A stretch of DNA of 64,000 nt from Synechococcus sp. CS-1328 (GCF_025128095.1 NZ_JAHLYT010000071.1:124001-188000), one strand, 5' to 3'. Positions 8,108 through 17,638 are shown, counted from the first letter of the stretch. The notes: generated by a model from the sequence alone, not told the origin. Program-made: numbers and translations.

Positions 8108-8418
8108 GCGAACCCGAGGCCACGCCCTCCACAACCGACCAGCCCCGCAAGGGCCCGCTCAGCTTCCTCTCGGGTGCCCTCACCAGTGCCCTGCTCGGCT
8201 GGCTCAGCCTGGGGGTGAGCCAGCGGGTCGTGGGGTACTACATCGACCATCCGCCCAGCTACGGCTCGGCGATGGCCCAGAGCATCGCCACCGCCGTGAA
8301 AACCCTGGTGGTGGGCATGTGCTTTCTGGCGACCTTCAGCTTTGGCTTCATCGGTCTGGGGCTGTTTCTGGTGTTCCTGCGCAGCCTGCGCCCAGCCGGA
8401 AGCGAGCAGACTCCTTAA
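8104..8418 (+). CDS. DUF3082-like small membrane protein
   Basis: 104 residues, ATG overlapping the ispE stop. Two predicted membrane spans (about 20-40 and 65-93) flanking a short loop; the N-terminus is polar. The pattern [19 protein letters not shown]...YYxxHPPxY matches small cyanobacterial proteins I recall as DUF3082; this naming is from memory. The function of the family is unknown. Context with ispE and pdhB gives no clear hint. Confidence 0.75.
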   Translation: MSEPEATPSTTDQPRKGPLSFLSGALTSALLGWLSLGVSQRVVGYYIDHPPSYGSAMAQSIATAVKTLVVGMCFLATFSFGFIGLGLFLVFLRSLRPAGSEQTP

Positions 8419-8463
8419 GCTCGGGGACCTCGCACGGTCTTCCCTGATGGTGGACCTGATCCG

Positions 8464-8559
8464 ATGACTCCCCACGACCTGGGCCTGCTGGTCACGCTGC
8501 TGCTGCCGGGCCTGCTGCTCTCGGTGCTGCTGCTGAGCACTTTTGCTGCGGGCGGCTGA
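8464..8559 (+). CDS. Candidate 31-aa single-span membrane protein
   Basis: ATG 8464 to TGA 8557-8559 encodes [20 protein letters not shown] and 11 more residues ending STFAAGG. Residues about 6-26 form one hydrophobic helix. A purine patch (GGTGGA) lies about 10 nt before the ATG. The size and shape resemble small subunits of photosynthetic complexes, but it matches none that I know (PsaI, PsaM, PsbX, PetL, PetM, PetN and Psb30 all differ). It fills the 175-bp gap between the DUF3082 gene and pdhB. Confidence 0.45.
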   Translation: MTPHDLGLLVTLLLPGLLLSVLLLSTFAAGG

Positions 8560-8593
8560 GATAAGTTGGCGCGAATCTGGACCCCGCTCGGCA

Positions 8594-9577
8594 GTGGCTG
8601 AAACTCTTCTGTTCAACGCCCTGCGCGACGCCATCGACGAGGAGATGGCCCGAGACCCCTACGTCTGCGTCATGGGTGAGGACGTGGGCCAGTACGGCGG
8701 CTCCTACAAGGTCACCAAGGATCTCTACGAGAAGTACGGCGAACTGCGGGTGCTGGATACGCCCATCGCCGAAAACAGCTTCACAGGCATGGCCGTGGGA
8801 GCTGCCATGACGGGCCTGCGGCCGATCGTGGAAGGCATGAACATGGGCTTCCTGTTGCTGGCTTTCAACCAGATCTCCAACAACATGGGGATGCTGCGAT
8901 ACACCAGCGGCGGCAATTACACCATCCCCACCGTCGTGCGCGGCCCTGGTGGGGTGGGGCGGCAGCTGGGTGCCGAACACAGCCAGCGGCTTGAGGCCTA
9001 TTTCCATGCGGTGCCGGGCATCAAGATCGTGGCTGTGAGCACCCCCACCAATGCCAAGGGCCTGATGAAGGCGGCCATCCGCGACAACAATCCGGTGCTC
9101 TTTTTTGAGCACGTGCTGCTCTACAACCTCTCCGAGGACATTCCCTCCGGCGACTACGTCTGCGCCCTCGACCAGGCCGAGCTGGTGCAGGAAGGCAGCG
9201 ACGTGACGATCCTCACCTATTCGCGCATGCGTCACCACTGCCTCAAGGCCGTGGAGCAACTGGAGGCCGAGGGGGTCAGCGTCGAGCTGATCGACCTGAT
9301 CAGCCTCAAGCCCTTCGACATGGAAACCATCACCCGCTCGATCCGCAAGACCCATAAGGTGCTGGTGGTGGAGGAGTGCATGAAGACCGGCGGCATCGGC
9401 GCCGAACTGATCGCCCTGATCACCGAGCACTGCTTCGACGATCTCGATGCCCGGCCGGTGCGGCTGTCCTCCCAGGACATCCCCACGCCTTACAACGGTG
9501 CCCTTGAAAACCTCACGATCATTCAGCCCCACCAGATCGTGGACGCTGCAAGGCAGCTCAAGGCGGGCCTGATCTGA
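8594..9577 (+). CDS. pdhB: Pyruvate dehydrogenase E1 component, beta subunit
   Basis: Beta subunit of the thiamine-diphosphate-dependent E1 heterotetramer that decarboxylates pyruvate and passes acetyl groups to E2. GTG at 8594 gives 327 residues starting [18 protein letters not shown], typical of cyanobacterial PdhB; the frame is open to 8543 but the extra residues are not family-like. Visible: [35 protein letters not shown], and the C-terminal domain with [17 protein letters not shown]. The alpha subunit is not in the window, as usual in cyanobacteria where E1 genes are dispersed. Confidence 0.96.
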   Translation: MAETLLFNALRDAIDEEMARDPYVCVMGEDVGQYGGSYKVTKDLYEKYGELRVLDTPIAENSFTGMAVGAAMTGLRPIVEGMNMGFLLLAFNQISNNMGMLRYTSGGNYTIPTVVRGPGGVGRQLGAEHSQRLEAYFHAVPGIKIVAVSTPTNAKGLMKAAIRDNNPVLFFEHVLLYNLSEDIPSGDYVCALDQAELVQEGSDVTILTYSRMRHHCLKAVEQLEAEGVSVELIDLISLKPFDMETITRSIRKTHKVLVVEECMKTGGIGAELIALITEHCFDDLDARPVRLSSQDIPTPYNGALENLTIIQPHQIVDAARQLKAGLI

Positions 9578-9578
9578 G

Positions 9579-11096
9579 ATGGCACGTCAACAGGGGTGGT
9601 TCGCCTTGATCCTGGCCCTGGCGATCGCCGCCGGAGCCCTCCTTGCCAGTTATCCCTTGCAGCTCGGTCTCGACCTGCGCGGCGGCAGCCAGCTGACCTT
9701 GCAGGTGCTGCCGGCCGGTGCCATCAAGACCGTGGAAAAAGAACAGCTGGAGGCCGTCAAGGAGGTGCTGGAACGCCGCATCAACGGTCTGGGTGTGGCC
9801 GAATCCACCCTCCAGTCGGTGGGCAACGACCAGATGGTTCTGCAGCTGCCCGGTGAGCAGGATCCCAGCCGTGCCGCCAAGGTGCTCGGCACCACGGCCC
9901 TGCTTGAGTTCCGCACCCAGAAGGCTGGCAGCGAGCAGTCCATGAGCGGCCTGCTGGCCCTCAAGCGCCAGTCCGAAGCTGTGCTGCGCAGCAAGGAGCG
10001 CCGCACCGCCACCGTCAACGAGCCACCCGCTGCTCCTGGAGCACCAGCCCCTCCGCCACCACCTGATTTCAAGCCGGAAGACCTGGCCGAGGCGATGCGC
10101 AGCATGGGCATCACCGTTCCAGCCGGCAGCAGCGAAATCGATCAGCTCAAGTTGCTGCTGGATGCAGCCAACCGCCGCATTGTTGACCTGTTTGAACCCA
10201 CGGGCCTGACGGGCAAGGATCTGGTCACGGCCGGACGCCAGCAACAGCAGAGCGGTACCGGCTGGGAGGTGACCCTCGGGTTCAATCGCGAAGGTGGCGA
10301 GAAGTTCGCAACCCTGACCCAGTCGATCGCCGGCACCGGACGCCTGCTTGGCATCGTGCTGGATGGCCGCTCGATCAGTGAGGCCACGGTGGGACCCGAG
10401 TTCAAGGCTGCCGGTATCGCCGGTGGCTCCGCCAGCATCACCGGCAACTTCAGCGCCGAGGAAGCTCGGGATCTGGAAGTGCAGCTGCGCGGCGGCTCCC
10501 TGCCCCTGCCCGTGAAGGTGGTGGAGGTCAGAACCGTTGGTCCATCCCTTGGGGCCGAAAACGTCCGCACCAGCCTGGTGGCGGCGCTCTCCGGCCTGGC
10601 TCTGGTGGCGGTCTTCATGGTCTGGGTGTACCGCCTGCCGGGCCTGGTCGCGGTGATGGCCCTGAGCCTCTACGCCCTGTTCAACCTGGCGATCTATGCC
10701 CTGATTCCTGTAACCCTCACCCTGCCAGGCATCGCTGGGTTCATCCTCTCCGTCGGCATGGCGGTGGATGCCAATGTTCTGATCTTCGAGCGGGTCAAGG
10801 AGGAACTGCGCCAGGGCAACACCTTGATCCGCTCGATTGATTGCGGTTTCTCCCTTGCCCTCTCCTCGATCCTCGATGGTCACGTCACCGGACTGATCAG
10901 CTGCGTCGCCCTGTTCGCGCTCGGCACTGGTCTGGTCAAGGGCTTTGCCGTCACCCTGGCGATCGGTCTGCTGCTGAGCCTGTTCACCGCGCTGACCTGC
11001 ACCCGCACCCTGCTGCGGTTGCTGATGAGCTATCCATCCCTGCGCCGTTCCACCTACTTCCTGCCTGCCACCCAGCTCCCCGGCACCGCCGCATGA
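9579..11096 (+). CDS. secD: Protein translocase subunit SecD
   Basis: Part of the SecDF complex, which uses proton motive force to help pull proteins across the membrane after SecYEG. 505 residues. N-terminal span, then LGLDLRGGSQLTLQV opening the periplasmic P1 domain, and five C-terminal spans with the conserved GMAVDANVLIFERVKEEL. A Pro-rich insert (PPAAPGAPAPPPPP) sits near residue 150. Starts one base after the pdhB stop and overlaps secF by four bases. Confidence 0.97.
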   Translation: MARQQGWFALILALAIAAGALLASYPLQLGLDLRGGSQLTLQVLPAGAIKTVEKEQLEAVKEVLERRINGLGVAESTLQSVGNDQMVLQLPGEQDPSRAAKVLGTTALLEFRTQKAGSEQSMSGLLALKRQSEAVLRSKERRTATVNEPPAAPGAPAPPPPPDFKPEDLAEAMRSMGITVPAGSSEIDQLKLLLDAANRRIVDLFEPTGLTGKDLVTAGRQQQQSGTGWEVTLGFNREGGEKFATLTQSIAGTGRLLGIVLDGRSISEATVGPEFKAAGIAGGSASITGNFSAEEARDLEVQLRGGSLPLPVKVVEVRTVGPSLGAENVRTSLVAALSGLALVAVFMVWVYRLPGLVAVMALSLYALFNLAIYALIPVTLTLPGIAGFILSVGMAVDANVLIFERVKEELRQGNTLIRSIDCGFSLALSSILDGHVTGLISCVALFALGTGLVKGFAVTLAIGLLLSLFTALTCTRTLLRLLMSYPSLRRSTYFLPATQLPGTAA

Positions 11097-12064
11097 CCGC
11101 AAGCCTTCCGTCCCTTCCTCCCCTTCGCTTTCTCCGCATCAGCCGGCATCGACGCGTCGCCTGGATCGGGTCTGGATTGGCCTGCCTGTTGAGCGTGGTC
11201 GGCCTGGCGATCTGCTGGGTCACGCCCTCGATCGGTGCGCCACTGAAACCGGGCCTCGATTTCACCGGCGGCACCCAGATCCAGATCGAGCGGCAGTGCA
11301 ACCCAGGCCCCTGTTCTGCGATCAATGGACAGGAGATCCAGCAGCGGTTGTCCAGGATCAGCCTCCCCACCGAAGCAGGGGAGCAGGCACCGAACATCTC
11401 CAGCGTGGCGGTGCAGGTGCTGGATCAGGGCAAGTCTGTGGTGTTGCGACTGCCGGCTCTTGCTCCAGCCCAGAGCGCTGCGGTGATTGTGGAGATGGCT
11501 GCCGATGTGGGTCCCCTCGATCAGACCGGCACGTCGGTGAACACGATCGGGCCGACGCTCGGAGCCCAGCTGTTGCAGGGCAGCCTGCTTTCGCTGCTGG
11601 TGAGCTTTGCGGCGATCGCGGCCTACATCACCCTCCGTTACGACCGGGTTTTTGCCTTTCTTGCCCTTCTGGCCCTGGGCCACGATGTGTTGATCACCTG
11701 TGGGGTGTTCGCCTGGTTGGGTCTGCTTCAGGGCATTGAGGTCGACTCGCTTTTTGCCGTGTCTCTGATCACCGTGGCCGGCTATTCGGTGACAGACACC
11801 GTGGTGGTGTTCGATCGGATTCGCGAGCAGAAATCCTTGCTGGGCCAGTTTCCCATCACCGATCAGGTGGACGTGGCTGTCGATGCCACCCTCACCCGCT
11901 CGCTCTACACCTCACTGACCACCTTGTTGCCCTTGGTGGCCCTGATCTTCTTCGGTGGCAGCAGCCTGTTCTGGTTCGCTGTGGCGCTCACCATCGGCAT
12001 CTCGGTGGGGAGTTGGTCAAGCATCGGCATCGCTCCGACGCTTCTGCCTCTCCTGTCCCGTTGA
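11093..12064 (+). CDS. secF: Protein translocase subunit SecF
   Basis: Partner of SecD. The ATG at 11093 overlaps the secD stop, giving 323 residues; longer readings of the frame lie inside secD. LDFTGGTQIQI is the SecF equivalent of the SecD P1 motif, and the C-terminal half has the conserved SVTDTVVVFDRIREQ and TRSLYTSLTTLLPL segments. Stop overlaps the start of the next small gene by one base. Confidence 0.97.
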   Translation: MTASLPSLPPLRFLRISRHRRVAWIGSGLACLLSVVGLAICWVTPSIGAPLKPGLDFTGGTQIQIERQCNPGPCSAINGQEIQQRLSRISLPTEAGEQAPNISSVAVQVLDQGKSVVLRLPALAPAQSAAVIVEMAADVGPLDQTGTSVNTIGPTLGAQLLQGSLLSLLVSFAAIAAYITLRYDRVFAFLALLALGHDVLITCGVFAWLGLLQGIEVDSLFAVSLITVAGYSVTDTVVVFDRIREQKSLLGQFPITDQVDVAVDATLTRSLYTSLTTLLPLVALIFFGGSSLFWFAVALTIGISVGSWSSIGIAPTLLPLLSR

Positions 12065-12270
12065 TGGACACCCCGGTGCGGCGAAGCAAGGCAGGTCTGC
12101 TGGTGCCGATCGCCCTGTTGCTCTTTGCCCTGGCTGATCTACGGGTGGAACTGCAGCTGTTGCTGGATCATCTGACCGTCACGGCACTGGGTTTCGCGAT
12201 CGGTGCCCATCCCCTGGCGGTGTTGGTGCTGCTGCTTCAACCGTCGCTTTGGCGGCATTACCGACGCTGA
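12064..12270 (+). CDS. Small two-span membrane protein, 68 aa
   Basis: ATG at 12064 shares its A with the secF stop codon (TGATG), so it is translationally coupled to secDF. Two hydrophobic stretches (about 11-30 and 37-60) and a basic end (SLWRHYRR). No recognised domain. Coupling suggests an accessory role near the translocon, but that is inference only. Confidence 0.65.
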   Translation: MDTPVRRSKAGLLVPIALLLFALADLRVELQLLLDHLTVTALGFAIGAHPLAVLVLLLQPSLWRHYRR

Positions 12271-12300
12271 GTGCTGGCCAGCATGGCCTCCAGCATCCAG

Positions 12301-12375
12301 ATGGGTTAAGTCAGACCCTCCAGAACGCTTCAGCAAGGAAAATCCAGAAAGCTTCAGCTAAAGCACGTTCAGTCA
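12301..12375 (-). repeat. Stop-anchored TGA repeats after an AI-2E permease gene
   Basis: Reading the minus strand from the stop codon at 12375, TGA recurs at 12371, 12356, 12332 and 12313. Two of the units share GCTGAAGC-T/G-TTCTGG (plus-strand copies CCAGAACGCTTCAGC at 12320-12334 and CCAGAAAGCTTCAGC at 12344-12358, one mismatch in 15). More degenerate than the amt and yraN-like examples. Confidence 0.55.
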
Positions 12376-13404
12376 ACTCGCTTCATCACTGGGCGGCCGG
12401 TTTCCATCCCAGCGATCCATGATTTCGGCCACCACCACCTCCTGGCCGATCACCTGCAACACGACCACCAACGGCAGGGCAATTAGCACGCCCGGCAGGC
12501 CCAACAGGGCTCCAAGGCAAAGCTGGGCCATCAGGGCCACGGTGGGGAGCAGGTTCACCGTGCGGCTGAGCAGCACCGGCGTGAGCAGAAAGGCCTCGCC
12601 GTTCTGCAGCACCAGCCGCAGCACCAGCACCTGCAGCACCTTGGCGGGCGAGACCAGCAGGGCCATCGCCAGGGGCAGCAGGGTGGCGGCCGTGGGCCCA
12701 ATCGTGGGGACGAAGGTGAGCAGGGCGCAGACCAGCGCACTGAGCAGGGCCAGCGGCACTCCCAGCAAGGCGAGTCCGGCCCAGGTGAGCAGACCCACCA
12801 CCACGGCCGACAGGGTCATCCCGGCCAGCCAGCCCCCCAGGGCCTCTCGGCAGTCGCCCAGCAACTGGCGCATGCGCAGCCTGTAGAAGCGTGGTGTGGC
12901 GGCCACCACCAGGCCTTGATGGCTGCGGGGATCCAGGGCCAGCAGGATGGAGAGCAGGACCATCAACACCAGCTGGATCGTGCTGTTGGCGGCGCCACCA
13001 GCCACCCCGATCAGCTGGCCGCCGAGGGGCTGCAGCTTCTCCCAGGTGCTGCCCTCCAGCAGTTGTTGTTCAAGCCGGGTGAAGCCGGGAACGTTGGCGG
13101 CGAGGGCGGCCAGCTTCTGGGTCAGGGCCGGCAGCAGCTGGGTGAGGTCGTTCACCTGGGTGAACAGCTCCGGCAGGAGCAGGCCACCCAACTGGGTGCC
13201 AGCCACCAGCAGCACCACCAGCACCAGAGCGAGGGCCGTTGGCCGGTTCAGGGGCAGCAACCGACGCAGCAGCGTGATCGGGACGTCGAGCGCCACTGCC
13301 AGGACGATGGCGCCGAATAAAATCAGCAAAACCCATCGCAGCTCCCAGGCCAGCAGGCCCAGCACGATCAGGGAGAGAGCACCGAGCAGTGTGCGCGAAC
13401 TCAT
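12373..13404 (-). CDS. AI-2E family transporter (PerM-like permease), copy B
   Basis: 343 residues with seven or eight hydrophobic spans and the family's central soluble segment (about 85-140) followed by FVPTIGPTAATLLPLAMALL, a hallmark of the AI-2E/PerM (UPF0118) family. Despite the name, most members have no proven autoinducer transport, and substrates such as sodium/proton exchange have been reported. Start overlaps the stop of copy A by four bases. The two copies are diverged tandem paralogues. It ends in stop-anchored repeats. Confidence 0.9.
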   Translation of the reverse strand: MSSRTLLGALSLIVLGLLAWELRWVLLILFGAIVLAVALDVPITLLRRLLPLNRPTALALVLVVLLVAGTQLGGLLLPELFTQVNDLTQLLPALTQKLAALAANVPGFTRLEQQLLEGSTWEKLQPLGGQLIGVAGGAANSTIQLVLMVLLSILLALDPRSHQGLVVAATPRFYRLRMRQLLGDCREALGGWLAGMTLSAVVVGLLTWAGLALLGVPLALLSALVCALLTFVPTIGPTAATLLPLAMALLVSPAKVLQVLVLRLVLQNGEAFLLTPVLLSRTVNLLPTVALMAQLCLGALLGLPGVLIALPLVVVLQVIGQEVVVAEIMDRWDGNRPPSDEAS

Positions 13405-14474
13405 GACGCAGTGGCTCGTTGCAACTTCCAGGGATCGAGGACGTCACGAATCACGATTTCCCGCACCATCACCTGCAGGCACACGGCCAGTGGCAGGGCC
13501 AGCAGCAGGCCTAGGGGGCCGAACAACACCGTGAACAGCAACTGGGCGATCAGGGTGAGGCCCGGCAGCAACTGGAGCTGGTGGTGCATCACCGAGGGAG
13601 TGATCACATAGCTCTCCAGGTTCTGAATCCCCACATACAGGCCCAGCACCGCCAGGGCCTTCCAGGGGCTCTCCAGCAGCGCTACGGACATGGGAAACAG
13701 GGTGCTGAGGGTGGGACCCACGTTGGGGATCACGTTCAACAGGCCAGCCAAAAGGGCATTGGCGGCCACCAGCTTCACCCCGAGCAGGGAGAGGCCGATG
13801 GCCGCCAGCACTCCCACGCAGGTGGAGCTGATCAGGACCCCCACCATCCAGGCACTGAGGGCATTGCCGCACTGAATCAGAACGGCGCGGAATCGCCTCC
13901 GATAAAACGACGGCACCAGCAGCAGCAGGGCCTCCCGGTAGGCCTCAGGCTGGCTGGCGATCATCAGCGCCACCGCCACCACAAACAGGGTCTGGATCAG
14001 GCCGGTGCCGACGTTGCCGGCCAGTCCGAGAATGCGGAGGGCACCGCCGCTGACCTGGCCGGCCAGATTGCCGGCTGGATTGGCCCCCTGCAACCCCTGC
14101 TGCAACCAGTCAAGGGCACCATCGCTGCGGCCATAGAGCATCCTGCTGGCGCTGTCCATGGCCTGCCGCAGCAGTTCCAGCAGGGCGCGCCCTGCCTGGG
14201 GGATCTTTTGCAACAGCTCAGAAAACTGCCCCACGAAGGCGGGGATCACGGCGGTACCGACCACCAGCACCACGACCAGCAGCAGTCCGAGGCTGAGCAG
14301 AAGTGCCAGGGGCCGCGGGCAGCGCAGCCGACGGCGCAGCTGGCCCACCAGGGTGCAGAGCGCCATCGCCAGCACGATCGCAGCGAACACCAGAACCAAG
14401 GCCTCCCGCAGGCTCCAGAGGAGCAGCAGGGAGGCAACCAGGGCGGCAAGCCCGAGCCACTGACCGAACGTCAC
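13401..14474 (-). CDS. AI-2E family transporter (PerM-like permease), copy A
   Basis: 357 residues, same architecture as the following gene: N-terminal spans (LGLAALVASLLLLWSL, ALVLVFAAIVLAMAL), a soluble segment rich in Gly and Gln, then GLLNVIPNVGPTLSTLFPMSVALL matching the FVPTIGPT motif of its neighbour. Lies 40 bp downstream of psb28 on the same strand, so it may be read through from mnmH-psb28. Substrate unknown. Confidence 0.9.
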   Translation of the reverse strand: MTFGQWLGLAALVASLLLLWSLREALVLVFAAIVLAMALCTLVGQLRRRLRCPRPLALLLSLGLLLVVVLVVGTAVIPAFVGQFSELLQKIPQAGRALLELLRQAMDSASRMLYGRSDGALDWLQQGLQGANPAGNLAGQVSGGALRILGLAGNVGTGLIQTLFVVAVALMIASQPEAYREALLLLVPSFYRRRFRAVLIQCGNALSAWMVGVLISSTCVGVLAAIGLSLLGVKLVAANALLAGLLNVIPNVGPTLSTLFPMSVALLESPWKALAVLGLYVGIQNLESYVITPSVMHHQLQLLPGLTLIAQLLFTVLFGPLGLLLALPLAVCLQVMVREIVIRDVLDPWKLQRATAS

Positions 14475-14514
14475 GATCCCATCCTCTTGTGGTGGAGCCT
14501 GGGCTCAGTTGGGA

Positions 14515-14883
14515 TCAGGAGTCTTCGTCCTCGACCTCCTTCTCCTCCTGGCCCGAGAAGCCCAGACCATGGCTGTCGGCATAGCGTTCAGCAAAGCGCA
14601 TGAACCGCTCGAAGTCTGCGGTGTTCTTCCAGGTGTAGGTGGCCTCCAGGGCACTGGCCTTGCCGTTCACGAAGCGGGCCTTGACCTCGCGGGTCACCAT
14701 CTCGCCTTCTTCGTCCTGCATGAACATGCCGGTGATATCGCCCATCGCTTCGGGAGCCAGGGCCTGGGGCTCCTCGAACACGAACAGGGCCTGACCGGTG
14801 CGGCCATCGCGGGAGCGGGTCAGACGGATATCGGGCACCACCGGCTCATCCACACCACGGAAGAACTGAATGGCGGCACCCAT
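14515..14883 (-). CDS. psb28: Photosystem II assembly protein Psb28
   Basis: Cytoplasmic-side assembly factor that binds early photosystem II intermediates (near CP47 and cytochrome b559) and is absent from mature PSII. 122 residues; the core [25 protein letters not shown], [26 protein letters not shown] segment (here [20 protein letters not shown]) and [18 protein letters not shown] are distinctive. A short acidic tail extends it slightly beyond the usual length. 23 bp downstream of mnmH. Confidence 0.96.
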   Translation of the reverse strand: MGAAIQFFRGVDEPVVPDIRLTRSRDGRTGQALFVFEEPQALAPEAMGDITGMFMQDEEGEMVTREVKARFVNGKASALEATYTWKNTADFERFMRFAERYADSHGLGFSGQEEKEVEDEDS

Positions 14884-14906
14884 GACGGCTCGGGCAAAAA
14901 CTGATC

Positions 14907-16037
14907 CTAGGCAGGCACTGGCTCGGCGCCCAGCAGGTGGCGTTCCAGCCGAATGGCGGCGGCCGTGTCACTCAGGCCGCTGAGATCGAGGCGTCCGAGG
15001 CTGGGCGCAGGGTGACGATCCAGCTCGTGGTCGTAGCAGCGGTCGTAGTAGTCGAGCATGGCCTTGCAGGCGCTGGCCCAGTTCTGCGCTGCGATTGCCT
15101 TCAGGGCAGTGTCCGTGCGCTGCGGACCCAGCCGGCGAGCGATCCGTTCGGTGGCCTGGCGCAGGCCGTCAGGATCCTGGCGGCCGTAAACCGCCACCAA
15201 CCGCTCGATCCGCTCCGGCTCGGAGCGCTGGATCTCCAGCACCGGCGCCTGCACCATCTGCTGCCAGAACGCCCGCGGAATCCGGCAGCGTCCCACCTGG
15301 GCGCTTTCGGCCTCCACCCAGATGGCGTTGGCGTTGCGTTGGTGCAGCAGCGCCAGCGCCAGTCGATTCTCAAAATGTTCGCTGCTCGGCTGTTCCGGTT
15401 GTCCCAGGCCGCCGAAGCTGCTGCCGCGGTGATGGGCCAGGCCCTCCAGATCGATCACCGCCAGGCCCCGGGCGGCCATCGCCTCCAGCAGATCGGTCTT
15501 GCCGCAGCCGGTGCGTCCCCCCAGCAGCTGCAGCGGCCAGGGCTGCTCGAAGCTCTGCAGCACCCAGCGACGGAATGCTTTGTAGCCCCCCTCCAGCAGG
15601 ACCACCGGCAGATCCAGGGTGGAGGCCAGCCAGGCGACACTTGCCGAGCGCATGCCCCCTCGCCAGCAGTGCAGCCGCAGATCGGACACCTGCCCTGCTC
15701 CGCTGCAATCGGCGCTGGCCAGTTCGCTCAGCCTGTCTCCCAGGTCCACCAGCCTCGGACCGACCAGCTCCAGCCCGCGCCGAACCGCACTGGGGCGGCC
15801 CTCCTGTTTGTACAGAGTGCCGATCTCGGCGCGCTCTTCATCGCTGAACAGGGGCAACGAGCAGGCACCGGGGATGTGGCCCTGGCGAAATTCGCCGGGG
15901 CTGCGCACATCCACCACCGGACCAGACGCCGCCAGAAAAGCACTGACTGGCAGTGCAGCAGGGCCTACGGGATTACTGGCGATCCCAGGCAGAACCGTGG
16001 GATCCAGGGCAACGGATCGGTTGTCGCGGAGGCTCAT
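14907..16037 (-). CDS. mnmH: tRNA 2-selenouridine/geranyl-2-thiouridine synthase
   Basis: Modifies the 2-thiouridine at the wobble position of certain tRNAs. 376 residues from ATG 16037 (the frame is open to GTG 16076). N-terminal rhodanese domain with [18 protein letters not shown] and catalytic Cys124 in HCWRGGMRS; then a P-loop GGRTGCGKT (173-181) and the C-terminal helical part. Family identification is firm. Whether selenium or only geranylation is used here cannot be told; no selD is in the window. Confidence 0.93.
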   Translation of the reverse strand: MSLRDNRSVALDPTVLPGIASNPVGPAALPVSAFLAASGPVVDVRSPGEFRQGHIPGACSLPLFSDEERAEIGTLYKQEGRPSAVRRGLELVGPRLVDLGDRLSELASADCSGAGQVSDLRLHCWRGGMRSASVAWLASTLDLPVVLLEGGYKAFRRWVLQSFEQPWPLQLLGGRTGCGKTDLLEAMAARGLAVIDLEGLAHHRGSSFGGLGQPEQPSSEHFENRLALALLHQRNANAIWVEAESAQVGRCRIPRAFWQQMVQAPVLEIQRSEPERIERLVAVYGRQDPDGLRQATERIARRLGPQRTDTALKAIAAQNWASACKAMLDYYDRCYDHELDRHPAPSLGRLDLSGLSDTAAAIRLERHLLGAEPVPA

Positions 16038-16117
16038 GGCGGTGGGGCGCTGCGCGTCCTCAGACCCGACTGACATAGTGGGCCCACACTGGCGCCCCCT
16101 CTGGCTGGTTCCCCACC

Positions 16118-16858
16118 ATGCTCTCCGGTTCCCCGGTTTCCGTCGCCGCCAGTGCGGCGCCTGATCAGCTGCTGGAGCGCTTCCTCTCCGCCTCCCCGCG
16201 TCAACGGCGCAGCCTGCTGGGCCAGCTGGAGGGCCGCGCTTCCGAGCTGGCTCCGCTGATCGGTGACCGCCTCGATGGCTGGGATGCCACCGGTGACGAC
16301 TGGGCCCTGGGTTTTCTGCTGCAACTCCTGCTCAAGGCAGGCGATCAGCCGCTGCGCGAACAGGTGCTGGCCCGCTACCCGGACGGCTGGCTGGCGGTGA
16401 CCAGCGGTGCAGGGCTGGACTACGCCCCGCTGCAGCACCATCTGATGCTGCAGCACTTCGAGGTCGCCGATCGGCTCACCAGTGAGTTGTTGCGCCAGCT
16501 CGCCGGCAGCGGCGCCGTGCAACGGGGCTACGTGTATTACAGCGAGGTGCCAGCCATCGCGGCCGTTGACCTGGAAAGCCTCGATCGGCTCTGGCAGGTC
16601 TATTCACGTGGTCGCTTCGGTTTTTCCGTGCAGGGTCGCCTGCTGGCCGCCTGTGGCGGGCGCTGGGAGTTGCTCTGGCCTCGCCTGGGCTGGAAGCACG
16701 AGGGCCTCTGGACGCGCTATCCCGGCTCCTTCACCTGGTCGATCGAGGCCCCCGAGGGGCACATGCCCCTGGTCAACCAGTTGCGAGGGGTGCGGCTGAT
16801 GGATGCACTGTTGCAGCATCCCGCCCTGCGACAGCGCATCGAGAAGGCCGCGGGGTAG
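16118..16858 (+). CDS. gun4: GUN4 domain protein
   Basis: Binds protoporphyrin IX and Mg-protoporphyrin and stimulates magnesium chelatase at the branch to chlorophyll. 246 residues: an N-terminal helical repeat-like domain (about 10-90) and the GUN4 core with LDYAPLQHHLMLQHFEVAD, ESLDRLWQVYSRGRFGFSVQ and LWTRYPGSFTWSIEAPEGHMP. The N-terminal extension is typical of cyanobacterial Gun4. ATG 16118 is preceded by pyrimidine-rich DNA with no Shine-Dalgarno motif. Single gene, divergent from mnmH. Confidence 0.95.
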   Translation: MLSGSPVSVAASAAPDQLLERFLSASPRQRRSLLGQLEGRASELAPLIGDRLDGWDATGDDWALGFLLQLLLKAGDQPLREQVLARYPDGWLAVTSGAGLDYAPLQHHLMLQHFEVADRLTSELLRQLAGSGAVQRGYVYYSEVPAIAAVDLESLDRLWQVYSRGRFGFSVQGRLLAACGGRWELLWPRLGWKHEGLWTRYPGSFTWSIEAPEGHMPLVNQLRGVRLMDALLQHPALRQRIEKAAG

Positions 16859-16890
16859 GGTCAATTCCGGCAGCTGCGGATCCAGATCTG

Positions 16891-17334
16891 TTGGCGTTGC
16901 GTTGGTCCGATTTCATCACTCCCTCCACGTTGCAGCTGGCTCCGCTGGTGGAGTTGCTGCTGGAGCCGGTGCGCTGCGAGCGCACCCTTGCTGAGTTGCA
17001 CCTGGGTCTCCAGGAGGCCCTGGTGAACGCTGTGCGCCATGGCAACGGCTGTGATCCGCGCAAATGCCTGCGGATTCGCCGCATCCAGACGCCGCGCTGG
17101 CTGGTCTGGCAGGTGCAGGATGAAGGACCTGGTGTGCCAGCAGGCCATCGCGGCCATGCCTTGCCCGACCACGAGGACACCCCCTGCGGCCGGGGCCTGT
17201 TCCTGATTCACCATTGTTTTGATGATGTGCGCTGGAGCGGTCGCGGCAACCGCCTCCAACTGGCCGTTCGGCGCTCCCGCTTCAGCGCCCCTGGCCGCCT
17301 CAATGCCCGTGGCTTGGACAGCCCGGATCACTGA
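16891..17334 (+). CDS. RsbW-like ATP-binding regulatory protein (HATPase_c)
   Basis: 147 residues with a GHKL ATPase fold of the anti-sigma-factor/serine-kinase group: N-box LQEALVNAVRHGN (Glu42, Asn46), G1 box QDEGPG (76-81), G2-like CGRGLFLIHHCFD. Such proteins bind sigma factors or phosphorylate anti-anti-sigma factors; no partner gene is adjacent, so the target is unknown. The TTG at 16891 is used because no ATG or GTG precedes the conserved core. Ends 35 bp inside the convergent gene. Confidence 0.85.
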   Translation: MALRWSDFITPSTLQLAPLVELLLEPVRCERTLAELHLGLQEALVNAVRHGNGCDPRKCLRIRRIQTPRWLVWQVQDEGPGVPAGHRGHALPDHEDTPCGRGLFLIHHCFDDVRWSGRGNRLQLAVRRSRFSAPGRLNARGLDSPDH

Positions 17335-17629
17335 TCTCCTGGCGCAGCCAGGCCAGGCCATGCTCCAACAACGCGATCGCCCGCTCCCGCGCTGCGGTTG
17401 AGCTGGTCGAGGCCGGGCTGTCCTCTCCGAGCAGCTGCACCAGGGCCGCCGCAATCTGCTCGGCGCCACGGCGCGGCCGTTGGGCCTTGAGGGCGTGCCA
17501 GTCGCGATCCCCGATGCTGAGACTGCGATGCAGAGCCACGGCTTGCTCCAGGGCCTGCGGGGGCCAGTCCCGTTTCACATTCAAAGCAGCTGACTGGGTC
17601 ACTGGACAACACACAACGGCGGCGCCCAT
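17300..17629 (-). CDS. Conserved-looking hypothetical protein, about 109 aa
   Basis: Starting at ATG 17629 it begins MGAAVVCCPVTQSAALNVKR and continues with a helical segment WPPQALEQAVALHRSLSIGDRDWHALK and a second one around AAALVQLL. The pattern recalls small picocyanobacterial proteins annotated DUF6439; this is from memory and uncertain. No signal peptide or membrane span. The longer frame to 17764 would overlap the divergent hypothetical. Its 3' end overlaps the RsbW-like gene by 35 bp, tail to tail. Confidence 0.6.
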   Translation of the reverse strand: MGAAVVCCPVTQSAALNVKRDWPPQALEQAVALHRSLSIGDRDWHALKAQRPRRGAEQIAAALVQLLGEDSPASTSSTAARERAIALLEHGLAWLRQEISDPGCPSHGH

Positions 17630-17638
17630 CCTGGCGGG

